Positions 37,007-46,220 of a stretch of DNA of 64,000 nt are shown one piece after another. Every line of letters starts with the position of its first letter. Within the stretch, counting starts at the first letter, position 1. This DNA is from Cellulomonas denverensis (GTDB lineage Bacteria; Actinomycetota; Actinomycetes; Actinomycetales; Cellulomonadaceae). The stretch is taken from positions 1-64,000 of the forward strand of contig NZ_JAAXOX010000001.1 in the NCBI RefSeq assembly GCF_012396125.1, given 5' to 3'. The notes beneath the pieces are model-generated. The model searched no databases, was not told the DNA's origin, and saw nothing but the letters and a program-made list of their open reading frames with translations. The translations under genes were made by a program, and so were the position numbers.

Positions 37007-38248
37007 ATGAGCACCGACGATCTGCCCACCGGGCGCTGGCGCGAGGTCGCCCACGCCACCGGCCTGCTCGGCGACGACGGGCGCCCGCGGGCGACGATCT
37101 TCGCCGAGATGTCCGCCCTCGCCGCCCGCACCGGGGCGCTCAACCTCGGCCAGGGCTTCCCGGACGTCGACGGCCCGGACTCGGTCAAGAGTGCCGCCGC
37201 CGAGGCGATCGCCGCCGGCGCGAACCAGTACCCGCCGGGGCCCGGCATCCCGGAGCTGCGCACCGCGGTCGCCGCCCACCAGCACCGGCACTACGGCCTG
37301 GCCATCGACCCCGACCGCGAGGTGCTGATCACCACCGGCGCCACCGAGGCCCTGGCGGCGAGCATCCTCGCGCTGGCCGGTCCCGGGGACGAGGTGCTCA
37401 CCCTGGAGCCGTTCTACGACTCCTACGCCGCGGTGATCGCCCTGGCCGGCGCCCGGCACACCACCGTCGCGCTGCGCCCCGCCCCGGACGGCTTCCGGCT
37501 GGACCTGGACGAGCTGCACGCCGCGGTCACCGACCGGACCCGGATCATCCTGCTCAACACCCCGCACAACCCCACCGGCGCGGTGCTCAGCGCGACCGAA
37601 CTCGCCGAGGTGGTCACCGCCGCCCACCGGCACGACGCGCTGATCCTCACCGACGAGGTCTACGAGCACCTGGTCTACGACGGCCTGCGGCACATCCCGG
37701 TGGCCACCCTGCCCGGCGCCGCCCAGCGCACGCTCACGGTGTCCTCGGCCGGCAAGACCTTCTCCTTCACCGGCTGGAAGATCGGCTGGCTGACCGGACC
37801 TGCGCCGCTGGTCGACGCGGTGCGCACGGTCAAGCAGTTCCTCACCTTCACCACCGGCGCCCCGTTCCAGCCGGCGATCGCGCATGCCCTGGCGCTGGAG
37901 ACCCTGAGCGACCCGGACTCCGGCTGGGTCGGCGCCCTGGCGTCCTCGCTCGCCGCCCGCCGGGACCTGCTCAGCGCCGGGCTGACCGCGGCCGGCTTCG
38001 GCGTCACCCCGGCCCGCGGCACCTACTTCGTGATCGCCGACGCCGCCGGGCTCGGGGTCGCCGACGCCCAGCTGTTCTGCCGCGAGCTGCCCGGCCGGGC
38101 CGGGGTGGTCGGCGTCCCGGTGACCGCGTTCACCCACCCCGGCTCCACCGCCGCCACCGAACTGCGGTCGGCGGTCCGCTTCACCTACGTCAAACAGGAG
38201 ACGGTGCTGCGCGAGGCCGTCACCCGACTGGAAGGACTGCGGCCATGA
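37007..38248 (+). CDS. PLP-dependent class I/II aminotransferase
   Basis: The 413-residue protein has the fold-type I aminotransferase motifs: LGQGFPDVDGP near the N-terminus, NTPHNPTGAV near residue 185, DEVYEHLVYDG, and the PLP lysine in SSAGKTFSFTGWKIGW near residue 250. It resembles the kynurenine-oxoglutarate/methionine aminotransferase group; the true amino acid is not certain. The GNAT gene starts in its stop (ATGA), so the two are coupled. Confidence 0.88.
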   Translation: MSTDDLPTGRWREVAHATGLLGDDGRPRATIFAEMSALAARTGALNLGQGFPDVDGPDSVKSAAAEAIAAGANQYPPGPGIPELRTAVAAHQHRHYGLAIDPDREVLITTGATEALAASILALAGPGDEVLTLEPFYDSYAAVIALAGARHTTVALRPAPDGFRLDLDELHAAVTDRTRIILLNTPHNPTGAVLSATELAEVVTAAHRHDALILTDEVYEHLVYDGLRHIPVATLPGAAQRTLTVSSAGKTFSFTGWKIGWLTGPAPLVDAVRTVKQFLTFTTGAPFQPAIAHALALETLSDPDSGWVGALASSLAARRDLLSAGLTAAGFGVTPARGTYFVIADAAGLGVADAQLFCRELPGRAGVVGVPVTAFTHPGSTAATELRSAVRFTYVKQETVLREAVTRLEGLRP

Positions 38249-38673
38249 CCGAGTTCGTCGACCTGCCCGCCGGCCACCCGCTGTGGGCCCAGGCGCTGCC
38301 GGTGCTGCAGGAGCTGCGCCCCGAGCTGACCGCCGAGCAGTTGGACGCCGTGCTCGCCGAGGGCACCCCGCAGGGCCTGCGGTTCACCGCCGCGGTGGAC
38401 GGCGGCCTCGTCCGGGCGGTGGCGGGCTGGCGGGTGATCGCCAACACCCACGCGCTGCGCAAGCTGTTCGTGGACGATCTCAGCACCGCCGCCGCCCACC
38501 GGTCGCACGGCTACGGCTCTGCGCTGCTGGGCGAACTGACCCACCGCGCCCGGGACCTCGGCTGCCGGGTGATCGACCTGGACTCGGGGGTGCAGCGGTA
38601 CGACGCCCACCGGTTCTACCTGCGCGAGCGGATGCACATCAGCTCGCACCACTTCACCAAGTCGCTGGACTGA
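38245..38673 (+). CDS. GNAT-family N-acetyltransferase
   Basis: The 142-residue protein has the GNAT core: LFVDDLSTAAAHRSHGYGSALLGEL near residue 75 holds the acetyl-CoA pyrophosphate loop (R-x-x-G-x-G/A type), followed by LDSGVQRYDAHRFYLRERM. It moves an acetyl group from acetyl-CoA to an unknown amine. It is coupled to the aminotransferase by a 4-bp overlap and ends 21 bp before the converging efflux gene. Confidence 0.87.
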   Translation: MTEFVDLPAGHPLWAQALPVLQELRPELTAEQLDAVLAEGTPQGLRFTAAVDGGLVRAVAGWRVIANTHALRKLFVDDLSTAAAHRSHGYGSALLGELTHRARDLGCRVIDLDSGVQRYDAHRFYLRERMHISSHHFTKSLD

Positions 38674-38694
38674 CCTGCCTGGCGGCGAACGCTC

Positions 38695-39942
38695 CTAACC
38701 GGCCACCGCCGGCTGCTCGGTGTGCGACCAGCCGCCACGCCGGTAGGCCGGGGTCGCCAGCGCCAGCACCGCGAGCGCCAGCACCGCGGCGCCGAACATC
38801 ACGGTGCCCATCGCCGGGGCGTCCTCACCGAGCACGCCGACCAGCGGGCTGACCAGCCCGGCCACCCCCGCCTGGCAGGCGCCGATGAAGGCCGCCGCGG
38901 TGCCGGCCCGCTCCCCGTGCCGGGACAGCGCGATCGCCGAGGCGTTCGGCGGGATGAAGTTGAGGATCGACAGCAGCAGGAACAGCACGATCAGCAGGCC
39001 CAGCAGGCCGCCGGCCCCGGTCAGCACCAGGGCGAGCAGCACCCCGGTCAGCGCCACGCAGACCGGCAGCGCGGTGCGGATGATCCGGATCGGTGCCACC
39101 CGCCGGACGATGGACGCGTTCACCTGCGCCCCGGCGACTAGGCCGAGGCCGTTCACCGCGAAGATCAGCGCGAACTCGTTCGGCGACAGGTCGAAGCCCT
39201 CCCGGAGCACGAACGGCGAGCCGACCACGTAGCTCATCAGCACCGCCTGGCCCAGGCCCGGCATCACCGCGAGCGCCACGAAGTGCCGGTCGCGCACCAG
39301 CACCCGGTACCCGCGCCACGCCCCGGCCACCGATCCGATCCGGCGCTCCGCGGGCAGGGTCTCCGGCAGCCGGAGCAGCACGACGAACCACAGCACCACG
39401 CCGTACACCGCCAGCGCGAGGAACACCGCCCGCCAGCCCCACTGCCCGGCGATCAGCCCACCGATCGACGGGGCGAACAGCGGCGCCACCCCGATCACCA
39501 GCATCAGCCGGGACAGCAGCCGGGAGGCGTCCGGCCCGACGAACCGGTCCCGGATCACCGCCATCGCGACCACGGTGGCCGAGGCGTTGAAGAAGCCCTG
39601 AGCCGCGCGCAGCACGATCAGCGGCACGATCGCCGGCGAGATCGCGCACAGCACCGAGGTGACCACGTGCAGGGCGACGCCGATCAGCACCGGCAGGCGG
39701 CGGCCGAAGCGGTCGGACAGCGGCCCGACCACCAGCTGGCCGACCGCGCCGCCGATCATCATGCAGGTGATGGTCAGCTGCGCCATCGTCCCGCTGGTGT
39801 GCAGGTCGGCGGCCACATCGGGCAGCGACGGCAGGTAGATGTCGGTGGAGATCGCCGGCAGGGCGGTCATCACACCGAGCATCAGGACGTACTTGGCGGT
39901 GTTCCGGCTGACGGGGGTGTGGGAGTTCATCTCGTCCGCCAT
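38695..39942 (-). CDS. MFS transporter, Bcr/CflA drug-efflux subfamily
   Basis: The 415-residue protein has 12 membrane helices and the Bcr/CflA pattern: LPAISTDIYLPSLPDVA in helix 1, GPLSDRFGRRLPVLIG in the loop after helix 2, and RAAQGFFNASATVVAMAVIRD in helix 4. Such proteins export drugs or small metabolites by proton antiport. A 13-bp tandem repeat lies just outside its start. The second Met (residue 5) is an alternative start. Confidence 0.9.
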   Translation of the reverse strand: MADEMNSHTPVSRNTAKYVLMLGVMTALPAISTDIYLPSLPDVAADLHTSGTMAQLTITCMMIGGAVGQLVVGPLSDRFGRRLPVLIGVALHVVTSVLCAISPAIVPLIVLRAAQGFFNASATVVAMAVIRDRFVGPDASRLLSRLMLVIGVAPLFAPSIGGLIAGQWGWRAVFLALAVYGVVLWFVVLLRLPETLPAERRIGSVAGAWRGYRVLVRDRHFVALAVMPGLGQAVLMSYVVGSPFVLREGFDLSPNEFALIFAVNGLGLVAGAQVNASIVRRVAPIRIIRTALPVCVALTGVLLALVLTGAGGLLGLLIVLFLLLSILNFIPPNASAIALSRHGERAGTAAAFIGACQAGVAGLVSPLVGVLGEDAPAMGTVMFGAAVLALAVLALATPAYRRGGWSHTEQPAVAG

Positions 39943-39980
39943 GGTCCCACGCCGCGACGACGGGCGCCGAATCGTTTCGA

Positions 39981-40032
39981 TCCGCGGTCAGATTCCGCGG
40001 TCAGAATCTGCGGTCGGATTCGGCGGTCAGAT
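39981..40032. repeat. Four tandem 13-bp repeats over the cyclase stop
   Basis: Four units of about TCCGCGGTCAGAT run end to end (39981, 39994, 40007, 40020), with one to three changes per unit. The last copy contains the stop codon of the minus-strand cyclase gene, and the array fills much of the gap to the efflux gene. Confidence 0.85.
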
Positions 40033-41103
40033 CCGGTCGACGCGGACCGGCGCCATCCGGCCGATGCCCTCCAGCTCGCGCTCCGGCAGCTCGGTCAGCC
40101 GGACCCCGGGGTCGCCGGCCAGCAGCCGCGCGGTGGCGGGGTCGGTCAGCACAGTGGACGGCTCGGCGATGTCGGTCAGCCGGGCGGCCACGTTCACCGA
40201 CGGGCCGAAGACGTCGCCGAACCGGGACAGCACCCGGCCCCAGACCACGCTCACCCGGACCGGCGTCACCCCGCGGGCGCCCTCGGCCAGACCGCCGACC
40301 GCCCGCTCGCGTTCCACGTCCAGGTCCCCGCCGAGCACCCGGGCCAGCTCGGTCGCCACCCGGGCGCCGGTGCCGATGTCGTCGGCGACGAACAACACCG
40401 CGTCGCCGATGGTCTTGACCACCCGGCCGCCGGTGGCGGTCACCACGTCCCGGACCACCGTCTCGAACCGCTGCACGAAGTCGGACAGGTCGGTGGACCC
40501 CAGTCCGGCGGTGCGCCGGGTGAAGGAGACCATGTCGGCGAAGCCCACCGCCCGGGCCAGCGGCAGTGCGGCGGGGTCGGTCTCCTCGCCCCCGTCGTCG
40601 GCGAACTCCACCGCGTACCGCCCGGCGATCGCCGCGAGCTGCCGCCGGTAGGAGTGCACCAACTGGTCGACCAGCACCGGGGCCAGCTCGTCCAGTTCGT
40701 CCAGCACCGCACGCCGGGCCGCCGGGTCGTCCAGGCCGCGCCGGGTGGCCATGTCCTCCACCAGCGCCTCGACCTGCCAGAGCGCCAGCCGGTCGCCGGT
40801 GTGCCCGAGCGCCCGGGTCAGGGAGATCATCGTGTGCTGGTCGACCTTGCCGTCCCGCAGCAGCGCCATCGTGCGCTCGACCGCCTCGGCGTCCGCCTCG
40901 GTGAACGCCACGTCGTCGGCGTCCGGGTGCGGCAGGCCCAGCGTGCGCCAGTACAGCCGGACCAGATCCAGCTCGACGCCGGAGCGTTCGGCCAGGTCAC
41001 GCAGGGTGAGGGTGCGCGGACCGCCGAGCAGTGCGGCGTCCAGGCGCGCGGCCCGCGGCGTGGAGGTGGCGGCCGTCGCCCCGTCGATTCCCTGTCCGGT
41101 CAC
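40027..41103 (-). CDS. Adenylate/guanylate cyclase, class III
   Basis: The 358-residue protein has an N-terminal helical region (residues 30-170, starting with an HTH-like TLRDLAERSGVELDLVRLYW) and a C-terminal class III catalytic domain. The latter has GFADMVSFTRR (metal-binding Asp near residue 194), VKTIGDAVLFV with Lys and Asp, and GPSVNVAARLTDIAEP with the transition-state Asn and Arg. It has no membrane helices and would make cAMP or cGMP in the cytoplasm. GTG at 41103 overlaps the birA stop, and a TAGGCT hexamer 7 nt upstream may also give it its own leaderless start. Confidence 0.9.
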   Translation of the reverse strand: MTGQGIDGATAATSTPRAARLDAALLGGPRTLTLRDLAERSGVELDLVRLYWRTLGLPHPDADDVAFTEADAEAVERTMALLRDGKVDQHTMISLTRALGHTGDRLALWQVEALVEDMATRRGLDDPAARRAVLDELDELAPVLVDQLVHSYRRQLAAIAGRYAVEFADDGGEETDPAALPLARAVGFADMVSFTRRTAGLGSTDLSDFVQRFETVVRDVVTATGGRVVKTIGDAVLFVADDIGTGARVATELARVLGGDLDVERERAVGGLAEGARGVTPVRVSVVWGRVLSRFGDVFGPSVNVAARLTDIAEPSTVLTDPATARLLAGDPGVRLTELPERELEGIGRMAPVRVDRI

Positions 41104-41930
41104 GCTCCGGAGCCTAGTTCACGCCGTGCACGGACGTGACGCAGATCACCGGCGTGCAGCGGGCGAACACCCTGCTCGGTGCGCACCAGCAGTGCGCCGT
41201 CGGGGCCGATCCCCTCCGCGAGACCGGTCAGCTGCCCGCCGTCCGGCAGGTCCGCCACGATCTCGGCGCCGACGGTGGCGCAGCGGTCCCGGACCTTCTG
41301 CTCCGCCGCCGGGTCCGCCGGCCCCGCCACCAGCGCCAGCACCTGCCGGACCACCGCGATCGCCAGTGCGGTGCGATCGGTGCCGGTCACCCCGGCGGTG
41401 CGCAGCGACCCGGCGTGCGGCACCGGCAGCTCGACGGTGTCCTGGTCGACATTGATCCCGATCCCGGCGATCACCGCCTCCCCGGCGCCCTCGACCAGGA
41501 TGCCCACCGCCTTGCGATACCGGCCCCACCCGGGCACCGGCTCCGGGTCGGGCAGCAGCACGTCGTTCGGCCACTTGAGCGCCGGGGCCAGACCGGTGAC
41601 CTGCTCCACGGCGCGGATGACCGCCAGACCGGTGAGCAGCGGGAGCCAGCCCCAGGACGCACGATCGCGCTCCGGTCGGAAGGCCAGCGACAGGGTGAGG
41701 GCGGCGCCGCGCGGGGTCGACCAGCCGTGACCGGCCCGCCCACGGCCCGCCCGCTGGTGTTCGGCGACCACCAGCACCGGCCCGGCCCAGTCCCGCTCGC
41801 CCAGCCGCTCACGCAGCACCGTGTTGGTGGAGCCGGCCTCGTCCAGCAGCACGACGCCGCCGGGCAGCAGCGGGGCGAGTGCGCCGGTGAGCTGGTCGGT
41901 CCGGATCGGGCGACGGGTCATGGTGGCCAT
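41100..41930 (-). CDS. birA: Biotin-[acetyl-CoA-carboxylase] ligase
   Basis: The 276-residue enzyme is a group I BirA without a DNA-binding domain. It shows [14 protein letters not shown], the biotinyl-AMP loop [12 protein letters not shown] near residue 60, and LKWPNDVLL near residue 110. It attaches biotin to the carrier lysine of acyl-CoA carboxylases, such as the alpha subunit encoded at 47643. It is divergent from the carboxyltransferase gene at 42023. ATG at 41930 is chosen; a second Met three codons later is possible. Confidence 0.93.
   Translation of the reverse strand: MATMTRRPIRTDQLTGALAPLLPGGVVLLDEAGSTNTVLRERLGERDWAGPVLVVAEHQRAGRGRAGHGWSTPRGAALTLSLAFRPERDRASWGWLPLLTGLAVIRAVEQVTGLAPALKWPNDVLLPDPEPVPGWGRYRKAVGILVEGAGEAVIAGIGINVDQDTVELPVPHAGSLRTAGVTGTDRTALAIAVVRQVLALVAGPADPAAEQKVRDRCATVGAEIVADLPDGGQLTGLAEGIGPDGALLVRTEQGVRPLHAGDLRHVRARRELGSGA
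41111..41116 (-). promoter_or_regulatory. Internal -10 box before the cyclase gene
   Basis: On the minus strand this reads TAGGCT, 7 nt before GTG at 41103, inside the 3' end of birA. It could give the cyclase an independent leaderless transcript. Confidence 0.4.
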
Positions 41931-42009
41931 TGTGCAGTTGTGGCATCCCCACACCGCCCGGCGCCGGACGCTGCGCACTCCCCGCACTGACCTGGGCGGC
42001 CATGCGAAC

Positions 42010-42015
42010 TACGCT
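42010..42015 (+). promoter_or_regulatory. Leaderless -10 box of the carboxyltransferase gene
   Basis: TACGCT stands 7 nt before GTG at 42023. It lies inside the longer reading frame that begins at ATG 42002, which argues for the GTG as the real start. Confidence 0.55.
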
Positions 42016-42022
42016 CGGCCGG

Positions 42023-43681
42023 GTGACCGAGCCCACCACGCCCACCGCGGCAGCCGCGCCCGAGGCCACCGAGCCCGACCAGGCCACCCCGGCCACCCCG
42101 GCCCCCGGCACCGCCGCCAAGCTGGCCGACCTGGCCGACCGCCACCGCCGGGCGGTGACCGAGGCGGAGGAGGCCGCCGCCGCCAAGCAGCACGCCCGCG
42201 GCAAGCGCACCGCCCGCGAGCGGATCGACCAGTTGCTCGACCCGGGGTCCTTCACCGAGATCGACGCCTTCGTCCGGCACCGCTCGACCAACTTCGGCCT
42301 GGACGCCAAGCGGATCCCCGGCGACGGGGTGGTGGTGGGCCACGGCACCGTGGACGGCCGCCCGGTGGCGGTCTACTCCCAGGACTTCACGGTCTTCGGC
42401 GGCAGCCTGGGCGAGGTGCACGGCCAGAAGATCACCAAGGTGATGGACCTGGCGCTGCGCACCGGCGTCCCGCTGATCGGCATCTCCGACGGCGGTGGCG
42501 CCCGGATCCAGGAGGGCGTGGCCGGCCTGACCCAATTCGCGGAGATCTTCCGCCGCAACGTCGCCGCCTCCGGCGTGATCCCGCAGATCAGCCTGATCCT
42601 CGGCCCGTCCGCCGGTGGCGCGGTGTACTCCCCCGCCCTAACCGACTTCATCGTGATGGCGGACGGCACCTCCAACATGTTCATCACCGGCCCGGACGTG
42701 ATCCGCGCGGTCACCGGCGAGGACGTCGGCTTCGAGGAGCTGGGCGGGGCGACCACGCACAACACCCGCTCCGGGGTGGCGCACTACCTGGCCTCCGACG
42801 AGGAGGACGCGCTGGACTACGTCCGCCAGTTGATCGGCTACCTGCCGCAGAACAACCTGTCCGACGCCCCGGTCTGGCCGGTGGAGGACACCGGCGACCC
42901 GACCGAGGTCGGCGACCTGGACCTAGAGCTGGACACCCTGGTCCCGGACTCGGACAACCAGCCCTACGACATGCGCACCGTGGTCGAGCACGTGCTGGAC
43001 GACGGCGAGCTGCTGGAGGTGCAGCCGCTGTTCGCCCGGAATGTGCTGATCGGCTTCGGCCGGGTCGAGGGCCACTCGGTCGGCATCGTCGCCAACCAGC
43101 CGCTGGTCTCGGCCGGCACCCTGGACATCGATGCCGCGGAGAAGGCCGCCCGCTTCGTGCGGACCTGTGACGCCTTCAACATCCCGGTGCTGACCTTCGT
43201 GGACGTGCCCGGGTTCCTGCCCGGCACCGACCAGGAGTGGAACGGGATCATCCGGCGCGGGGCGAAGCTGATCTACGCCTACGCCGAGGCGACCGTCCCC
43301 CTGGTCACGGTGATCACCCGGAAGGCGTACGGTGGCGCGTACATCGTGATGGGGTCCAAGCAGCTCGGCGCGGACGTCAACCTGGCCTGGCCCACCGCGC
43401 AGATCGCCGTCATGGGGGCGGGCGGCGCGGTGAACATCCTGCAGCGCGGCACCCTCAAGGCCGTGGCCGAGGCAGGCGGCGACGTCGACGCCGAGCGGGC
43501 CCGCCTCACCAGCGAGTACGAGGAGGCCATCGTGAACCCGTGGGACGCCGCCGACCGTGGCTACGTGGATGCGGTGATCGCACCCGCCCAGACCCGGTCC
43601 CAGATCGTGCGGGCGCTGCGCCTGCTGCGGACCAAGCGCGCCGAGCTGCCCGCCAAGAAGCACGGGAACATCCCGCTGTGA
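42023..43681 (+). CDS. pccB: Acyl-CoA carboxylase beta (carboxyltransferase) subunit
   Basis: The 552-residue protein joins the N- and C-type carboxyltransferase domains. Signatures are [18 protein letters not shown] near residue 57, [12 protein letters not shown] (first oxyanion-hole loop), [13 protein letters not shown], and [18 protein letters not shown] in the second half. It passes carboxyl from carboxybiotin to acetyl- or propionyl-CoA. GTG at 42023 has no binding site but has a -10 box 7 nt upstream. Its stop overlaps the next gene. It would work with the alpha subunit at 47643 and the epsilon subunit at 44211. Confidence 0.94.
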   Translation: MTEPTTPTAAAAPEATEPDQATPATPAPGTAAKLADLADRHRRAVTEAEEAAAAKQHARGKRTARERIDQLLDPGSFTEIDAFVRHRSTNFGLDAKRIPGDGVVVGHGTVDGRPVAVYSQDFTVFGGSLGEVHGQKITKVMDLALRTGVPLIGISDGGGARIQEGVAGLTQFAEIFRRNVAASGVIPQISLILGPSAGGAVYSPALTDFIVMADGTSNMFITGPDVIRAVTGEDVGFEELGGATTHNTRSGVAHYLASDEEDALDYVRQLIGYLPQNNLSDAPVWPVEDTGDPTEVGDLDLELDTLVPDSDNQPYDMRTVVEHVLDDGELLEVQPLFARNVLIGFGRVEGHSVGIVANQPLVSAGTLDIDAAEKAARFVRTCDAFNIPVLTFVDVPGFLPGTDQEWNGIIRRGAKLIYAYAEATVPLVTVITRKAYGGAYIVMGSKQLGADVNLAWPTAQIAVMGAGGAVNILQRGTLKAVAEAGGDVDAERARLTSEYEEAIVNPWDAADRGYVDAVIAPAQTRSQIVRALRLLRTKRAELPAKKHGNIPL

Positions 43682-44214
43682 GCGCCGCCGACGAGGACCC
43701 GACCGCCGCCCACAACCCGCAGCCGATGTCCGGGGTGGACGCCGCACCGTTCCACCGGCTGGTGGACGAACTGACCGCCGCCCTGCACTCCTATGTCGAC
43801 ACCGCGGTCGGGGTGCGCGCCGAGTTCGGGTCCACCGAGGCCGACGAGGACCCGCGGCTGCTCGCGCTGGAGAACCGGGTCGGCACGCTGAACGCCCGGC
43901 TGTACGACCTGCTGCACGGCGAACTCGGCATGCACCCGGAACTGACCGGGATGATCTGGGAGGGCGAGGAGCCCGGGCATCCGGAGGAGGACGAGCGCGC
44001 CACGGTCGACGAGTTCCACCTCGGCTTCGTGATCGGGCTGCCCGCCGAGCCGACCGACCAGACCGCCGAGGCCGCTCTGGGCCTGATCGACAACGGCGGT
44101 GCCGATCTGGTGGAGCGCCTGATCGCCGCCGGGTTCTCGGTGCAGGAGTGGGGCAGCTCCCGCGGGGCACCGGTGGGCTTCGACGACGAGGACCCGGACG
44201 GGGACGACCGGTGA
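43678..44214 (+). CDS. Conserved hypothetical protein between carboxylase subunits
   Basis: The 178-residue acidic protein contains helical stretches ([22 protein letters not shown], then [24 protein letters not shown]) and a C-terminal Asp/Glu-rich tail. There is no signal peptide, membrane helix or enzyme motif. It overlaps the beta-subunit gene and the epsilon-subunit gene by 4 bp each, so it is locked into the carboxylase operon and is likely to act with the complex. I do not recognise a named family. Confidence 0.8.
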   Translation: MSAADEDPTAAHNPQPMSGVDAAPFHRLVDELTAALHSYVDTAVGVRAEFGSTEADEDPRLLALENRVGTLNARLYDLLHGELGMHPELTGMIWEGEEPGHPEEDERATVDEFHLGFVIGLPAEPTDQTAEAALGLIDNGGADLVERLIAAGFSVQEWGSSRGAPVGFDDEDPDGDDR

Positions 44215-44426
44215 GCGACCTGACCCACGTCCGGGTGGTCCGCGGCACCCCGGACGACATGGAGCTGGCCGCCCTGGTCGCCGGCCTGGTCGCGGCCACC
44301 GCCGCCGGCGACGACCCCGCCGAACCGGAGCGGCCCGCCGCCTGGTCCGATCGCGGCCGGCGGTTGCCCGGCGCGCGGGCGAGCTGGCGTCCGGGTCCCG
44401 ACACCTGGCGGTGGAGCGCCCGTTAA
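44211..44426 (+). CDS. accE: Acyl-CoA carboxylase epsilon subunit
   Basis: The 71-residue protein has the actinobacterial AccE pattern: an N-terminal strand (VRVVRGTPDDMELAALVAGL) and a C-terminal basic tail with repeated Trp (SWRPGPDTWRWSAR). Epsilon subunits bridge alpha and beta subunits and raise carboxylase activity. GTG at 44211 overlaps the previous stop. Its TAA stop is inside the -10 hexamer of the next gene. Confidence 0.85.
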   Translation: MSDLTHVRVVRGTPDDMELAALVAGLVAATAAGDDPAEPERPAAWSDRGRRLPGARASWRPGPDTWRWSAR

Positions 44427-44429
44427 GGT
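44424..44429 (+). promoter_or_regulatory. Leaderless -10 box of the DUF885 gene
   Basis: TAAGGT contains the accE stop codon TAA and stands 7 nt before GTG at 44437. Confidence 0.55.
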
Positions 44430-44436
44430 CGGGCGG

Positions 44437-46119
44437 GTGAACACGTCCCGCCCCGAGTCCGCGATCGACCGGATCGCCGACGCCTACGTCCAGACCTACG
44501 CCGCCCTCGACCCGGAGAGCGCCACCGCCCTCGGCATCCCCGGCCACGACGACCGGATGACCGACCACTCCCCGGCCGGCCACGATGCGCGGGCCGAGGC
44601 AGCCCGGCACACCCTGCGCGAGCTGGATGCCGCCACCCCGGTGGACGACACCGACCGGGTGACCCTGGCCGCCATGCGCGAGCGGCTCGGCCTGGAGGTC
44701 GAGTTGCACGAGGCCGGCGAGCTGCAGCGCGAGCTGAACAACATCGCCTCCCCGGTGCAGGGCATGCGCGACGTCTTCGACCTGATGCCCACCGACGGCG
44801 TCCAGGACTGGCAGACCATCGCCCGCCGGCTGTCCGCCGTCCCGCAGGCCGCGGCCGGCTACGTCGAGTCGCTGCGCGAGTCGGCCGCCGCGGGCCGGGT
44901 GCCGGCAATCCGCCAGGTCCGGGAGGCGATCACCCAGGCCGAGGAGCTGGCCGACCCGTCGACCTCGTTCTTCGTGCAGTACGTCGCCGGTGAGCAGGCC
45001 GCTGCCGCCGCGGCCCAGGACCCGGCGCTGGCCGGTGCCCTGCAGCAGGGTGCCGAGGCCGCCCGGGCCGCCTACGCCGAACTGGCCGGCTTCCTGACCG
45101 AGGAGCTCGCCCCGCGGGCCCCGGAGCAGGATGCGGTTGGCCGGGACCGGTACGCGCTGTGGTCGCGCTACTTCCTCGGCGCCACCGTGGACCTGGAGGA
45201 GACCTACCAGTGGGGCCTGGAGGAGCTGGCCCGGGTGGTCGCCGAGCAGGAGGAGGTCGCCGCCCAGATCTCCGGGCCGGGCGCCACGGTCGAGCAGGCG
45301 GTCGCCGCCCTGGATGCCGACCCGGCTCGCCGCCTGGAGGGCACCGCGGCCCTGCAGGAGTGGATGCAGCGCACCGCCGACGAGGCGATCGCCGCCCTGG
45401 ACGGCACGCACTTCACCATCGCCGCGCCGCTGCACGCCCTGGAGTGCATGATCGCCCCGACCCAGAACGGCGGGATCTACTACACCGGCCCGAGCGACGA
45501 CTTCAGCCGGCCGGGCCGGATGTGGTGGTCGGTGCCGCCGGGCGTGACCACCTTCAACACCTGGCGGGAGAAGACCACCGTCTACCACGAGGGCGTGCCG
45601 GGTCATCACCTGCAGATCGCCCAGGCGGTGCACCAGCGCGAGCAGCTCAACTCCTGGCGCCGGCTGGCCTGCTGGGTCTCCGGGCACGGTGAGGGCTGGG
45701 CGCTCTACGCCGAGCGGCTGATGGCCGACCTCGGGTTCCTGGACGACGCCGGCGACCGGCTCGGGATGCTGGACGGCCAGCGGATGCGTGCCGCCCGCGT
45801 CGTGCTGGACCTGGGCGTGCACCTGGGCCTGCCCGCCCCGGCCGAGTGGGGTGGCGGCACCTGGGACGCGGACAAGGCGTGGGAGTTCCTGCGCGCCAAC
45901 GTCAACATGGACGAGGGCTTCGTCCGGTTCGAGCTGAACCGGTACCTGGGCTGGCCGGGTCAGGCGCCGTCCTACAAGATCGGCCAGCGGATCTGGGAGC
46001 AGACCCGGGACGCGGTCGCCGCCCGCGAGGGGGCCGGGTTCGATCTGCGGAGCTTCCACCAGCGCGCGCTGAACCTGGGCGCCCTGCCGCTGGACGTGCT
46101 GCGCGACACCCTGGCCTGA
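44437..46119 (+). CDS. DUF885 family zinc metallopeptidase-like protein
   Basis: The 560-residue protein has the DUF885 fold with the zinc motif HEGVPGHHLQ near residue 385, followed about 25 residues later by SGHGEGWALYAERLM, which supplies the third ligand. It lacks a signal peptide, so it should act in the cytoplasm. Relatives are carboxypeptidase-like enzymes of unclear substrate. The stop codon lies inside the first unit of a 10-bp tandem repeat. Confidence 0.88.
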   Translation: MNTSRPESAIDRIADAYVQTYAALDPESATALGIPGHDDRMTDHSPAGHDARAEAARHTLRELDAATPVDDTDRVTLAAMRERLGLEVELHEAGELQRELNNIASPVQGMRDVFDLMPTDGVQDWQTIARRLSAVPQAAAGYVESLRESAAAGRVPAIRQVREAITQAEELADPSTSFFVQYVAGEQAAAAAAQDPALAGALQQGAEAARAAYAELAGFLTEELAPRAPEQDAVGRDRYALWSRYFLGATVDLEETYQWGLEELARVVAEQEEVAAQISGPGATVEQAVAALDADPARRLEGTAALQEWMQRTADEAIAALDGTHFTIAAPLHALECMIAPTQNGGIYYTGPSDDFSRPGRMWWSVPPGVTTFNTWREKTTVYHEGVPGHHLQIAQAVHQREQLNSWRRLACWVSGHGEGWALYAERLMADLGFLDDAGDRLGMLDGQRMRAARVVLDLGVHLGLPAPAEWGGGTWDADKAWEFLRANVNMDEGFVRFELNRYLGWPGQAPSYKIGQRIWEQTRDAVAAREGAGFDLRSFHQRALNLGALPLDVLRDTLA

Positions 46120-46160
46120 TCTGGCCTGATCTGGCCTGATCTGGCCTGATCTGACCTGAG
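46111..46160. repeat. Five tandem 10-bp repeats over a stop codon
   Basis: Four exact copies of CTGGCCTGAT and one changed copy (CTGACCTGAG) run end to end. The first copy holds the DUF885 stop codon. A change of unit number would not shift the coding frame because the stop is in the first unit. Confidence 0.95.
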
Positions 46161-46168
46161 CAACGACG

Positions 46169-46202
46169 AAGCCCCCCGCCGGACGGTTCCGGCGGGGGGC
46201 TT
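46169..46202. terminator. Bidirectional terminator hairpin
   Basis: Perfect 15-bp arms (46169-46183 and 46188-46202) surround the loop CGGT. It sits between the converging DUF885 and VKOR genes, with AA at one side and TT at the other. Confidence 0.88.
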
Positions 46203-46220
46203 AGTCGCGTGGCGGGCGGT

